Of a DNA stretch of 64,000 nt, positions 26,801-32,919 are shown piece after piece. The translations under genes were made by a program, and so were the position numbers. Below the pieces are notes generated by a model, which saw only the letters and a program-made list of their open reading frames with translations, was not told where the DNA came from and searched no databases. This stretch comes from RGIG1902 sp034926865 (GTDB lineage: Bacteria; Bacillota; Clostridia; Oscillospirales; Butyricicoccaceae), in contig JAYFQP010000027.1 in NCBI GenBank assembly GCA_034926865.1, forward strand, positions 1 through 64,000. The letters are read 5' to 3'. Positions within the stretch are counted from its first letter, which is position 1, and every line of letters starts with the position of its first letter.

Positions 26801-27413
26801 CGGAATACGAAGCTGTATTTCCTGACAGCCCACGGTCAATTGTTTTACCGTTCAGGTCAAGGGTTACCGTTTTCCCCAAAGGCACAACCAAAGGTGCTGA
26901 CAGCGTAATGTTTGATTCCAGAACGGCCGAACCGCCGTTCTGAAAGACTGTGTTTAATTGCTCCGCTGTTGTCACGCTCGTCGCACCCTCAGAGCCCATT
27001 GATGTCAAGATATTTTCATCCGACGCTTCTTCCTCCACTGTCACCGAAATCTCCGGCAGGCTAGCCCCATCCGCCAGAACATATCCCGTCGGCAAAATAG
27101 CACGAAAGGTGTATGAACCAGCCGCGTTCCCATCGTAGTCAGGGCTGCTCATCCATGTGACTCCTGCAACAGTAACGCTTTCATTGGCTGAGGTTACAGC
27201 TGTCAGCGATTCCGGCAGAAATAGTTCCGAGCTTGCTTGGCCATAAGGCACGCTTTGCTGCCGAATCTGATCTTCCAGCTCGTCAAAAGCAATAATCGAC
27301 GATGTTGTACCCTCAGTGCCCTCCGCAAGCGCCGTTATCGGCAAGAAACTGATTAGAGTAATCATAGCCAGTATTAATGACAAAAAACGCTTGATTGATT
27401 GTATCTTTTTCAC
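20811..27413 (-). CDS. Giant SLH-anchored beta-helix surface protein
   Basis: About 2200 residues. I choose GTG 27413 (VKKIQSIKRF), six bases after GGAGGGG; an ATG five codons upstream overlaps that site. Signal peptide to about residue 30. Residues about 165-640 are some 18 repeats of the type GGGVYV-GTFTMNGG-ISGNT, a Pmp-like right-handed parallel beta-helix. Then come an InlB/Flg_new-type repeat (FSGWNTAPDGSGTAYQPG), Ig-like and MBG/YDG units (ITVTSEAGVRY, TPKSPTFTLIGVESGD), a CnaB-like unit (GGVVYQGGNPLPDAVVTL), a ZU5-like stretch and three C-terminal SLH domains (WAKSYITFVAEREIFVG, TRQEMAKILYRFADYLG, TRAEAATTIARF). Likely wall-bound adhesin or scaffold. No clear terminator follows. Confidence 0.92.
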   Translation of the reverse strand: MKKIQSIKRFLSLILAMITLISFLPITALAEGTEGTTSSIIAFDELEDQIRQQSVPYGQASSELFLPESLTAVTSANESVTVAGVTWMSSPDYDGNAAGSYTFRAILPTGYVLADGASLPEISVTVEEEASDENILTSMGSEGATSVTTAEQLNTVFQNGGSAVLESNITLSAPLVVPLGKTVTLDLNGKTIDRGLSGNTASYSGNAITVTGSLTLSDSIGSGKITGGMKGIYIGGGGIYVNGGTFVMNSGSISGNTTSASGGGVFVESGSFEMNGGSVSDNTSANGGGGICVGAGGTFTMSAGGISGNTTAGNGGGVYANEGAFIMNGGTISGNTAAGNEVCKGFGGGVSVMFGGSFIMHNGEISGNTAEGYSTMFGEGGGVYIDMSGIFTMDGGKINGNKAYYGGGVYLDGSVYNSGSASSFTMSAGEISENTTDFSSEYGNGGGIYVAAHGDLSISGSRIIRNSAGNGGGIYMLNGTCTMVNSEISENTTFNTLKELNQGGGVFVGGGTFTMKSGEINLNKAANGGGVYVPQGGFFIMETGQINENNTYALEYLCNGGGVYLSGTFSMKGGEIRGNATSAWNMFNHGGGVYVYGGAFKVSGDIAITDNSRSGVQNNVYLKTDAGDETVVSQISIVGELTGADGAIGISISTAPEGTTSLIVAQGVNYTIGDNDFKKFTRDTSGTLNQGDNKINLLNPNTSYLTFLSYNSNGGSGSHSSSAIVEGNDENIEVASVDGFSRVNCSFSGWNTAPDGSGTAYQPGGTFVLTENTVLYAQWTINTAELTATAPNGGAAPSASAVCIPSGVTTALVWKQGTNPLAGSFDYNTVYSAEITLTVGSGCKFSDSAAVTINGMSATVTSRSDSHIEATYTFDKTGPRSAPTAELSPSGTIDVENTGGSQTLTLNVADIIEGYNPVTWKMSKTEDSGNILTLPSTTIGTLSNGSLSLGGFILASNSPGHPAKSATVTISFEGNENGEYAGIPLQITVTFRLAAGDEPEAVLDFSNEKITGVTSEMEYLVDDSDSAPGNWTGATVVSDMEISLNSIVPDAGLNSKYIHIRFKGLNGEPRTIEIPARPDLVSFFEESWDSWVTYNIYNDVEMGAVYQDFGYRINNGMDMLNDSGGELDISLAPGATLTFWQPASASNFKSAEITVTAPLRLEKPDVAIDFLNKSLLNINSFKQYRLIDTSDWTDCEKEMALSDFGWNGTAAVSVQFRYPNTDDNYASETQTLSIPALPTAPTINCTSTSSTITVTSEAGVRYRLDGGEWKTGDENGKIDFTGLAANHSYTIDAQKVATASTFQSEAASLSVSTNPLADGTGGVSMDSWTYGGAAANPVPFSVTNGIGSVTYSYAGTKADGTVYSSSTKPTDAGSYTVTAIFGATSEYKPVTSAAAVFTIVKKEIEIQWKDLTAVYDGTPKSPTFTLIGVESGDVANISAQLSENKTNAGSYSVMASLIGSRAFNYKPSNPSGTLVIQKVPVTFSITGDDVQYDGGSHTAIVAAEANVSGFTGFNIIYKNSKGEPVLSPTDAGSYSIYALIKDVNYRHADATNGSAKKIGVLTIYTSSAPDAYTVSFSRGDGAVGSVAPLAAAQAGTLRILPDSTGMTNGTKLFSGWEYGGKIYQPGESLLQPASGIILTAIWTENTYSVGGVVYQGGNPLPDAVVTLMRGCVQVGQTVSGAGGEYSFADAAPGLYNLVASKNGTTQTVLVEIVQNNLADHNIILPLGRTNSVVEVDAGSPAIVVGNLEKTFSDEDKQAADNGSTVEMRLNAKAVEGTGVDQAAIDSEAGGTVGIYLELNLTKTVTPISGEPYSTNINQTNVLLEIFIQIPGELQGKDNYIVYRCHDGKISTLTTTQNNGEFITVNADKTAITIHAKLFSTYAIGYTVPPIPVSDGNDSSYTITPSASEGGSVAPMGRVTVSEGGSKTFTITAKDGYAVSDVLVDGKSVGAVVSYTFFNVTSAHTISAVFTKAKGLPYYIDAKGSRVFIGFAAEIAGEMEYIAPEGKTVQFTQNAKTFADTNDHWAKSYITFVAEREIFVGTGDNLFSPDNGMTRAMFVTIIGRLYERSYGEIEDLSDHAFDDCDYEDYYGKYVGWAAKEGIIEGDGNGKFEPYEQITRQEMAKILYRFADYLGVLPSNMDTTLTYADSTTISSWAKNAALYCQSTGIVIGRDDGSFSPNGTATRAEAATTIARFVESIMA

Positions 27414-27668
27414 GCAAGTCCCCTCCATTTTGTTCTTAGTAAACCTAATATCCCTACGTGCAGAGATATATTAAAGCAGATCAACGACCGGGAAAACCAT
27501 CGTGGATATTATGTTAGCCACGATGATATATACCCATTTTTCTTGTGGATCAGGGAAAGAAACACAGTCCATTCTTACAAAAACGTTCCGGAATCGTCGA
27601 AGCCCGCCCGTTAAGCTGTTTCTTTTTAAAAATAGTACCACATATATAAGTAAAAAAGCCGTGTCTGC

Positions 27669-27701
27669 AAGGTCAACTTTTGACAACCTTCGACTTATTC
27701 A
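27669..27701 (+). repeat. 33-bp repeat, copy 2 (first copy 2238-2270)
   Basis: Two mismatches to 2238-2270; core GTCAACTTTTGAC followed by AACCTTCGA. It lies 256 bases upstream of the giant beta-helix protein gene, on the same relative side as copy 1. Confidence 0.6.
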
Positions 27702-27814
27702 GCCCAAACAGGAGGCGTAAAATCTCATCCGTTGCAGAAACACGATAAACTTCCGGAGAGGCAATAAATAAAACTGTTTTGAGTCATTGACTGGCAAAAT
27801 TAATGGTTAGTATA

Positions 27815-27859
27815 AAAAGCAGACATCCCTGCACATGATGTGAAAGAATGTCTGCTTTT
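27815..27859. terminator. Terminator-like hairpin
   Basis: Perfect 12-bp stem AAAAGCAGACAT with a 21-base loop and A/T-runs on both sides, so it could work in both directions. It could end reverse-strand transcription from the TetR remnant side. Confidence 0.7.
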
Positions 27860-28067
27860 CCTGATTTCTATAAAAATCTGCAAATCTGTATAATGTACTG
27901 TTCCCATATTTATGTCAAAGCTCATAAAACAATTACGAGGCCGGAGGTCATAAGCCCCTAAGAGGTGGCTACAAAAGGTTATATCACTCATACCTTGGCT
28001 GCGAGTGTTCCTATAAACTTCGTTTGAAAAGTGAGCGTTCTTTAAATAAAAGCAAACAACAGAAGAC

Positions 28068-28103
28068 AACATCAGAGCCGTCAAATAAGACGACTCTGAT
28101 GTT
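28068..28103. terminator. Hairpin related to 8709-8740 and 30363-30392
   Basis: Stem AACATCAGAGCCGTC against GACGACTCTGATGTT (one mismatch/G-T) with loop AAATAA. No strong T-run directly follows on either strand, so it may be an RNA end or a dispersed hairpin element. Confidence 0.5.
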
Positions 28104-28246
28104 AATGGGAGTGTCCTAGCAGCTTTTTTCAAAAAATCTAGTAAAATTAATGGTTTGATGGCAATCACAAAGCAGTATTACACCAAAAAACAAATACTGT
28201 CATTCGAATATAGAGTTAAACTGAAATTACGGAATGCATCCTACTT

Positions 28247-28612
28247 TTAGATGCCAGAAAGCAGCAAATTGAAATGCAGCAGCAGTTGATCTTTTAAATG
28301 AAAATCAGGGTATCGGACACACCATTCATAGGTAAATCCATGCAAAACTGTGACAAACTGCTCCGCCGCCGTTTCTGCATTAAGCTCTGGCTTGAACTCC
28401 ACCTGACGGACACCTCTTTGAATGAGCGCGCAGATCACCTCGTAAACGTCCAGACTGTAGCTGAGGAGTGCGTAGGGACTGCTGTTCCTGTGGATCTGAA
28501 TCCGATAGGCAAGCCTTATGAGGTTGTATCCGATTCTGTCCGTTATGATATCCGCAACCTTTCCAACAAGCGAAATAAGAATCAGGATGCTTCCGCGCTT
28601 TCGGGAAAAGTT
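28247..28612 (-). pseudogene. TetR-family regulator, C-terminal remnant
   Basis: A reverse frame of about 121 codons with no start codon or ribosome binding site at its open end (it begins after TGA at 28613). Its content matches a TetR ligand-binding C-terminus: SYSLDVYEVICALIQRGVRQ, AAEQFVTVLHGFTYEWCV, DQLLLHFNLLLSGI. The helix-turn-helix N-terminus is absent; upstream is the end of the glycosyltransferase gene. A frame shift in a run of seven T at about 28615-28621 would join it to an ATG (28627) but would still not restore a DNA-binding domain. A degraded regulator is the best reading. Confidence 0.7.
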
Positions 28613-28655
28613 TCAAAAAAATCTCCATAGCTTAGCGGATATGTATTGCGCTCAT

Positions 28656-29846
28656 TTACATATTCTGCGCGGATTCTTTAATCAAGCTTTCAATCTTTTC
28701 AGCGGCAAGCGCAGCCCCACCGCACTGATGAAAATCTTTGGAGATTTCTTCGGCATTGTGTTTATAGTTATTGTTCTCCAGCACCTCAAATATTGCTTGC
28801 CGTATAGTCTTAACCGAATCATCATTTAAGTACATGCCCGCTCCCAATTCATTGACACGATAGGCGACTCCGCTCTGTTCCGGCGTCTGGGGGTATAGTA
28901 AAAGCGGTACGCCGTAATACAGCGCTTCGTTGACGCTGTTCATGCCGCAGTGTGTCAGGAAAACATGTGCTTTCTGCAAAACTTCAATTTGATTTACAGT
29001 GTGAGCAACCGCGAAGTTCTTAGGTATCACGCCTAGTTCCTTCGGGTCGATTATTTCACCGATAGACAGGATAACATCCAGATCGGTATTTTCAAGTGCT
29101 TTCATACAATTCCGGTAAAAGTCAGCTTTTAAATTATTCACAGTGCCTAAGGAGATATATATGGTCTTTCTCTGTGATTCTTGACACCGATAATCTATCG
29201 CTTTCACAGACGGTCCCACAAAGGTGTATTTATCCGAGAAGGTATCAGCACATGGCTGGAATTTCTGTGATGTGTAGACAATTGTGTTAACACTGTTGTC
29301 ATTTGAAATGAGGGAAAGAACATCTTTTACCGGATAGCCTTTTTCACGAAGTTGCTTTACAAATCTATTAGCCTTTGGTATGGAGGACAACATACGGACG
29401 GTCTGTGAAAAACTCTGTTTCATAATTCTTGCGGAATAGCGATTGAAGGCAAAGGTTGTGGTCGAAGACATCAGCGGAATTCCGAGCTTCAAGGCTGCCA
29501 GTTTTCCCCACGCAGCCATGGAATCAGCTACTATACAATCGGGTTTCCACTCAGCCATCTCGCGTATGATAGTGTCATCCATTGCTAAAGTCATTTTTAC
29601 AATGATCTCCGTAGAAAACGCGATATCTTTTCCTACTCGCTCTCCGTCTTCTGGCGTGAGATTCATATGCATATCGTAAGAATCGCAGGATATGAAAGCG
29701 GCCCCGGCTAATTCGATTTTTTCCTTAAAAGCATTATAGGAATAGTATCTGACCTCATGCCCGCGTCGGACCAATTCTTTCACCACTTCCAGAGTCGGAT
29801 TGGTATGCCCATGAGCTGGAATACAAAAGAAAGCTATCTTACTCAT
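28656..29846 (-). CDS. GT1-family (MGT/UGT-type) glycosyltransferase
   Basis: 396 residues. The N-terminal half shows the GT1 start AFFCIPAHGHTNPTLEVVKEL, with the His used as catalytic base in the family; the C-terminal nucleotide-sugar site has FLTHCGMNSVNEALYYGVPL and PQTPEQSGVAYRVNELGAG. Members move sugars from UDP- or dTDP-sugars to small hydrophobic acceptors such as macrolides, lipids or terpenoids; many are resistance factors. The acceptor cannot be deduced. Its start overlaps the AbrB-type gene by 8 bases, so it is co-expressed with that gene. The TetR remnant follows. Confidence 0.92.
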   Translation of the reverse strand: MSKIAFFCIPAHGHTNPTLEVVKELVRRGHEVRYYSYNAFKEKIELAGAAFISCDSYDMHMNLTPEDGERVGKDIAFSTEIIVKMTLAMDDTIIREMAEWKPDCIVADSMAAWGKLAALKLGIPLMSSTTTFAFNRYSARIMKQSFSQTVRMLSSIPKANRFVKQLREKGYPVKDVLSLISNDNSVNTIVYTSQKFQPCADTFSDKYTFVGPSVKAIDYRCQESQRKTIYISLGTVNNLKADFYRNCMKALENTDLDVILSIGEIIDPKELGVIPKNFAVAHTVNQIEVLQKAHVFLTHCGMNSVNEALYYGVPLLLYPQTPEQSGVAYRVNELGAGMYLNDDSVKTIRQAIFEVLENNNYKHNAEEISKDFHQCGGAALAAEKIESLIKESAQNM

Positions 29847-30132
29847 TTATATCTTCCTCTTTCATATCTTTAATGTATTTTGCAAATTCGATTGACTCCT
29901 CCTGGGTATGTTCAGGGTATAATTCCTTTGATCTTCCGGCAAAAATTGCGTCTGCTATTTGGCTGAAAGTGCTGTATTTTTCTATGGCAATCCCTTTTTG
30001 AGTGTCTGCTAAAATGATCAAAGTGTCCCCGGGTTTGATCTCAAACATCTGACGCACCTCTTTTGGTATTACGATTTGTCCCTTAGGGCCAACTTTGACA
30101 GAACTCATAAATTTCCCGTTTTCCACATTCAT
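29839..30132 (-). CDS. AbrB/SpoVT-type DNA-binding protein
   Basis: 97 residues. The N-terminal swapped-hairpin AbrB domain (about 8-55) shows SSVKVGPKGQIVIPKEVRQMFEIKPGDTL, followed by an acidic helical tail (EESIEFAKYIKDMKEEDINE). Proteins of this type are transition-state regulators or antitoxin-like; the downstream partner here is a glycosyltransferase, not a toxin. Start ATG 30132 has GGGAG nine bases upstream. A 13-bp inverted repeat at 30167-30199 directly upstream could be its own operator. Confidence 0.9.
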   Translation of the reverse strand: MNVENGKFMSSVKVGPKGQIVIPKEVRQMFEIKPGDTLIILADTQKGIAIEKYSTFSQIADAIFAGRSKELYPEHTQEESIEFAKYIKDMKEEDINE

Positions 30133-30166
30133 AATCTTTCTCCCAAATAATCAGTTATTATGGCCG

Positions 30167-30199
30167 AATAGTAGCACAAGTATGATTTGTGCTACTATT
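30167..30199. promoter_or_regulatory. Inverted repeat upstream of the AbrB-type gene
   Basis: Perfect 13-bp arms (AATAGTAGCACAA) around a 7-base spacer, 35 bases upstream of the AbrB-type start. No T-run follows. Probable autoregulatory operator for the AbrB-glycosyltransferase operon. Confidence 0.55.
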
Positions 30200-30354
30200 T
30201 ATCCCATTATAAATTGTTTGCATATATATGTCAAATTCCTGCCGAAATCATTATTTATCGCATCAGCTGCAAATGTTTTCCTTGTTTGTGAGAGTGTTCT
30301 TACAGCATTTCCAAACAGGTAGCGTAGCATTGTGATAATGTAAAAAAAGCGAAT

Positions 30355-30392
30355 GAAAAAAGATCAAGGTCGTCAAATAAGACGACCTTGAT
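30355..30392 (-). terminator. Reverse-strand terminator hairpin
   Basis: 12-bp perfect stem ATCAAGGTCGTC with loop AAATAA; on the reverse strand followed by TTTTTTC. Shares loop and inner stem with 28068-28103. No obvious gene feeds it, so an untranslated RNA or lost gene upstream is possible. Confidence 0.65.
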
Positions 30393-30637
30393 TTATAGTC
30401 CAAATGAAATTATAGGGCTTATCGTATTTCTCAAATGCTTCCACATTCATTGTAATTTTCATAATGCAGGTATCTTTCTTGTTGCTTTTTGACATAAGTG
30501 TATTCATCTCTTTAACAATACAGTTATTGAAGAAAAATAAAAGCCTCATGGGAACACTCCCACACCAGCGCCTTGGCGGAACAAGGCTCACAGTTAATTA
30601 GCAATATGGTACAAATTACAAGAAAACATCGAACCCC

Positions 30638-30772
30638 GGCGCAAATTCAAGAGTTGTTCCGCAGGAACCACAAAAAAGTGGTCAAAGACAAATATCTATT
30701 GAAGGACACAAATTTGGTAGGTGGTCAGTTTGACCGCCTGCCAAATTCTTAACTCTACTCAAGAATTGCGCC
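30638..30772. other. Nested inverted-repeat element, candidate structured RNA or MITE remnant
   Basis: Outer arms GGCGCAAATTC..AGAGTT (30638-30655) and its imperfect complement (30751-30772) enclose a 17-bp inner stem (30711-30727 with 30731-30747, three G-T pairs, 3-base loop) and smaller hairpins (GTTCC/GGAAC at 30656-30668; CCAC/GTGG near 30668-30681). G-T pairs in the inner stem favour RNA folding. No gene or target-site duplication could be assigned. Confidence 0.45.
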
Positions 30773-30835
30773 GTAGTAATAAAAGAATAAGGCGATTTTT
30801 AGAGGGCTCGAAACTGGCAGCAGACACAGCTGCGG

Positions 30836-30891
30836 GATTCAAACTTCTTAATAAAAAAGACCCGATTCAAACTTCTTAATAAAAAAGACCC
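30836..30891. repeat. Two perfect tandem copies of 28 bp
   Basis: 30836-30863 and 30864-30891 are identical. The unit is the T-rich tail of the tRNA-Leu terminator plus the adjoining bases, so the terminator tail has been duplicated. Confidence 0.9.
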
Positions 30892-30918
30892 GCTGAAATC
30901 AATGATTTCAGCGGGTCT
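30880..30918 (-). terminator. Terminator of tRNA-Leu(CAG)
   Basis: 15-bp perfect stem AGACCCGCTGAAATC with a short loop, followed on the reverse strand by TTTTTTATT. Directly follows the tRNA 3' end. Confidence 0.9.
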
Positions 30919-30919
30919 T

Positions 30920-31006
30920 TGGTGCGGATGAAGGGACTTGAACCCCCACGAAGTTGCCCCCACTAGCACCTGAAGCTAGCGCGTCTGCCGATTCCGCCAC
31001 ATCCGC
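30920..31006 (-). tRNA. tRNA-Leu (anticodon CAG)
   Basis: Class II tRNA. Acceptor arm GCGGATG pairs with CATCCGC, discriminator A, encoded CCA; anticodon loop TTCAGGT in a 5-bp stem reads CAG; a long variable arm and GGTTCAAGTCC T-loop are present. Promoter directly upstream. Confidence 0.95.
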
Positions 31007-31019
31007 AAGTGCAGACATA

Positions 31020-31048
31020 ATTATAACGGCTGCAAGAATAAAAGTCAA
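31020..31048 (-). promoter_or_regulatory. Promoter of tRNA-Leu(CAG)
   Basis: Reverse strand TTGACT (31048-31043), 17-base spacer, TATAAT (31025-31020). Confidence 0.9.
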
Positions 31049-31103
31049 GAACTTTTGCCAAACTTTTTATCCCTAAAAACATCCTGTTTTTTTCAAAAAA
31101 GTC

Positions 31104-31132
31104 TTGATTTTTTCCAGACACTGTGCTATTAT
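31104..31132 (+). promoter_or_regulatory. Promoter of tRNA-Leu(GAG)
   Basis: TTGATT (31104-31109), 17-base spacer, TATTAT (31127-31132); about 29 bases from predicted start to the tRNA. Confidence 0.75.
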
Positions 31133-31167
31133 AAACAAGCCGCGATAATGCTGGCAAAAAACAAAAT

Positions 31168-31252
31168 GCGGCCGTGGCGGAACTGGTAGACGCGCACGTT
31201 TGAGGGGCGTGTGGAAACCTCCATATGGGTTCAAGTCCCATCGGCCGCACCA
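31168..31252 (+). tRNA. tRNA-Leu (anticodon GAG)
   Basis: Class II tRNA with acceptor GCGGCCG/CGGCCGC, encoded CCA, anticodon loop TTGAGGG reading GAG, long variable arm and GGTTCAAGTCC T-arm. Divergent from tRNA-Leu(CAG). Confidence 0.95.
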
Positions 31253-31397
31253 AGCATATATAATCCGAACCGTCAGTTGCAGTTTTCTGTAGACAAGGGT
31301 TCGGATTTTTGCTATGTTTACAAAATGCGTCATTTTCGTCCCTTTTTGCATATTATGCGGCCTCCTCTGATGGCTGCTTTTTCGAAAGGATACCAAT

Positions 31398-32168
31398 ATG
31401 GCTGTTTATGTCATTAAAAACAAAGCGCTCATTTCCCCGCTGTTTTACGGTTGGCAGGAAACCTTAATCTGGTCTTGCCTGCAGGACTGCATGGGTGAAG
31501 CATATGCTGACGATCAAGATCATCCGCAGTCTTCCAAAATAACCCTCGGGGATTTCTGTTTTCTCGCAGGAAAGGTAAACTATGAACTGTTGCTTTCAAA
31601 ACCTTTTAACAAAAACTCCCCTTTTCTTATCATGATCCCCAAAACTGAAGAATGGGAAAAAGCAATAGAGCTTGTGTTCCGAGAAAAAGCAATCCGCCGC
31701 ATGCGCTATGCTACAAAAAAGGATAAAGATGCATTTAACAAATCAGCATTACAAGACATAATATCGCATCTTCCCGGTGAATATGAGCTGAGAGTGATTG
31801 ATGGGGAGCTATACGAAAAGTCAATATTATTGCCATGGGCAAAAGATTTGTGCGGAAGTTATTTTAGCTGTCAGGATTATCTTGAAAATGGGCTTGGTGC
31901 TGCTGTTTTAAAAAATGGAGAGCTTGTATCCGGCGCATCTTCATATGCCTATTACGAAGGTGGTATTGAAATAGAAATCGATACCCGCAAAGACGAGCGT
32001 GGAAAAGGCTTAGCCTCAGTTTGCGGAGCAAAATTAATATTGGAATGCTTAAAAAGGGACTTATACCCAAGCTGGGATGCCCAAAATAAAATATCTCTTG
32101 CATTAGCCGAAAAACTTGGATATAGATTTGAAAAGGAATATCCCTCGTATGAAATTTGCTTTTCTTAA
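31398..32168 (+). CDS. GNAT-family acetyltransferase (GNAT_acetyltran, PF12746 type)
   Basis: 256 residues, start ATG 31398 after AAAGGA. The N-terminal part (about 1-130) is family specific, and the C-terminal part is a GNAT fold: LGAAVLKNGELVSGASSYAYYEGGIEIEI followed by the acetyl-CoA loop DERGKGLASVCGAKLI and SLALAEKLGYRF. The group includes zwittermicin self-resistance-type enzymes, but the substrate here is unknown. It lies alone, with a terminator at 32232-32266 before the next operon. Confidence 0.88.
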   Translation: MAVYVIKNKALISPLFYGWQETLIWSCLQDCMGEAYADDQDHPQSSKITLGDFCFLAGKVNYELLLSKPFNKNSPFLIMIPKTEEWEKAIELVFREKAIRRMRYATKKDKDAFNKSALQDIISHLPGEYELRVIDGELYEKSILLPWAKDLCGSYFSCQDYLENGLGAAVLKNGELVSGASSYAYYEGGIEIEIDTRKDERGKGLASVCGAKLILECLKRDLYPSWDAQNKISLALAEKLGYRFEKEYPSYEICFS

Positions 32169-32231
32169 AAGCATCTTAATGCTAAATAGAAGGCTTATTA
32201 AAATAAGCATATAAAATATAAACGTCCCCAT

Positions 32232-32268
32232 AAGCGGCAATTGATTTTATCATTGCCGCTTTATTTTA
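32232..32268 (+). terminator. Terminator after the GNAT gene
   Basis: 10-bp stem AAGCGGCAAT/ATTGCCGCTT followed by TATTTTA. Confidence 0.75.
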
Positions 32269-32468
32269 CACTAATAAGAATCCAATGGATCTTAACCTCT
32301 TTTGCCGTACAGATATACAAAGCTTCCATATATAATAAGTCTGCTACAGTGGAATAGGCCTTTTTGTATGTTAGTGTTCATATCTTGCAGCTTAGAGTGC
32401 AGATACTGTTTTTTTCTGAGTTATACAGTATAATAGTAACAGGAATAGATTCAAAGGGTGGTGAAGCG

Positions 32469-32909
32469 GTGAAAATATTGGTTGAGCACGGACCGTTTGA
32501 TGAAAACGAGATAGTCCTGCGCTGCAAAGAGCTGGATCAAGAAATGCTTGAGATCCTTGAGCTTTTAAGAGAACGCTCCGCTCGTATTGCCGCATACAAA
32601 GATGGAGAAATCCATATGCTGCAATCCTCCGACATCTATTATGCGGAAGCGGTTGACGGAAAAACATTTATCTACACTAAAGACATGGTTCTGGAGACTT
32701 ACCAGAGTCTCGCCGCTTTGCAGGATGAGCACGGAGACTGGGGAGTGATCCGCATAGGCAAATCACAGCTTGTAAACCTGTATCATGTTTTAAAGCTAAA
32801 AAGCCTGCCTAACAGCCGTATTGAGATAACTCTCAAAAATGGGGAAAAACTTATTGCCTCCCGTCATTATATTCAAAACCTTAAAGAAAAACTGGGAATG
32901 CTGGAATAG
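32469..32909 (+). CDS. LytTR-domain transcriptional regulator (DUF3021 partner type)
   Basis: 146 residues, GTG start at 32469 after AAGGGTGGTG. A short N-terminal helical part (about 1-45; DENEIVLRCKELDQEMLEI) precedes a LytTR domain (about 50-146) with SSDIYYAEAVDGKTFIY, FVRIGKSQLVNL-like GVIRIGKSQLVNLYHV and RIEITLKNGEKLIASRHYIQNLKEKLG. There is no receiver domain. Such stand-alone LytTR proteins are commonly encoded with a DUF3021 membrane protein, as here, and form a one-component sensory pair. A TATAAT at 32429-32434 may be its -10 box. It heads a four-gene ABC transporter operon. Confidence 0.9.
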   Translation: MKILVEHGPFDENEIVLRCKELDQEMLEILELLRERSARIAAYKDGEIHMLQSSDIYYAEAVDGKTFIYTKDMVLETYQSLAALQDEHGDWGVIRIGKSQLVNLYHVLKLKSLPNSRIEITLKNGEKLIASRHYIQNLKEKLGMLE

Positions 32910-32919
32910 GAGGATCTAT

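Larger units (their letters stand above)
27414..28246. other. Large intergenic region upstream of the beta-helix protein
   Basis: 833 bases. It contains the 33-bp repeat (27669-27701), a bidirectional terminator-like hairpin (27815-27859), a second hairpin (28068-28103) and a stretch (28120-28196) resembling 5137-5213. A 122-codon reverse frame at 27800-28168 runs through both hairpins and is not convincing as a gene. Confidence 0.5.
30133..30919. other. Gene-poor region with several hairpins
   Basis: 787 bases without a convincing gene. Contents, left to right: inverted repeat 30167-30199, reverse terminator 30355-30392, small hairpins 30548-30561 and 30572-30589, a nested structured element 30638-30772, a 28-bp tandem duplication 30836-30891 and the tRNA terminator. 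A 72-codon reverse frame (30373-30591) overlaps the terminator and lacks a ribosome binding site. Confidence 0.55.

Noticed and set aside
20900..27000. Repeats in the beta-helix gene as a CRISPR array
   Set aside because: Units are coding, variable in length and translate to GGGVYV-type repeats; no direct repeats with unique spacers.
2238..27701. The 33-bp copies as attachment sites of a 25-kb mobile element
   Set aside because: No integrase, tRNA target or other mobility gene lies between them, and both precede surface genes in the same way; a regulatory repeat is simpler.
27800..28168. 122-codon reverse frame between the beta-helix gene and the TetR remnant
   Set aside because: It runs through two hairpins, has no ribosome binding site or recognisable family, and part of it is the diverged intergenic repeat.
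30373..30591. 72-codon reverse frame near 30.4-30.6 kb
   Set aside because: Its 3' end is inside a terminator stem and it has no site or family; two small hairpins in it argue for non-coding sequence.
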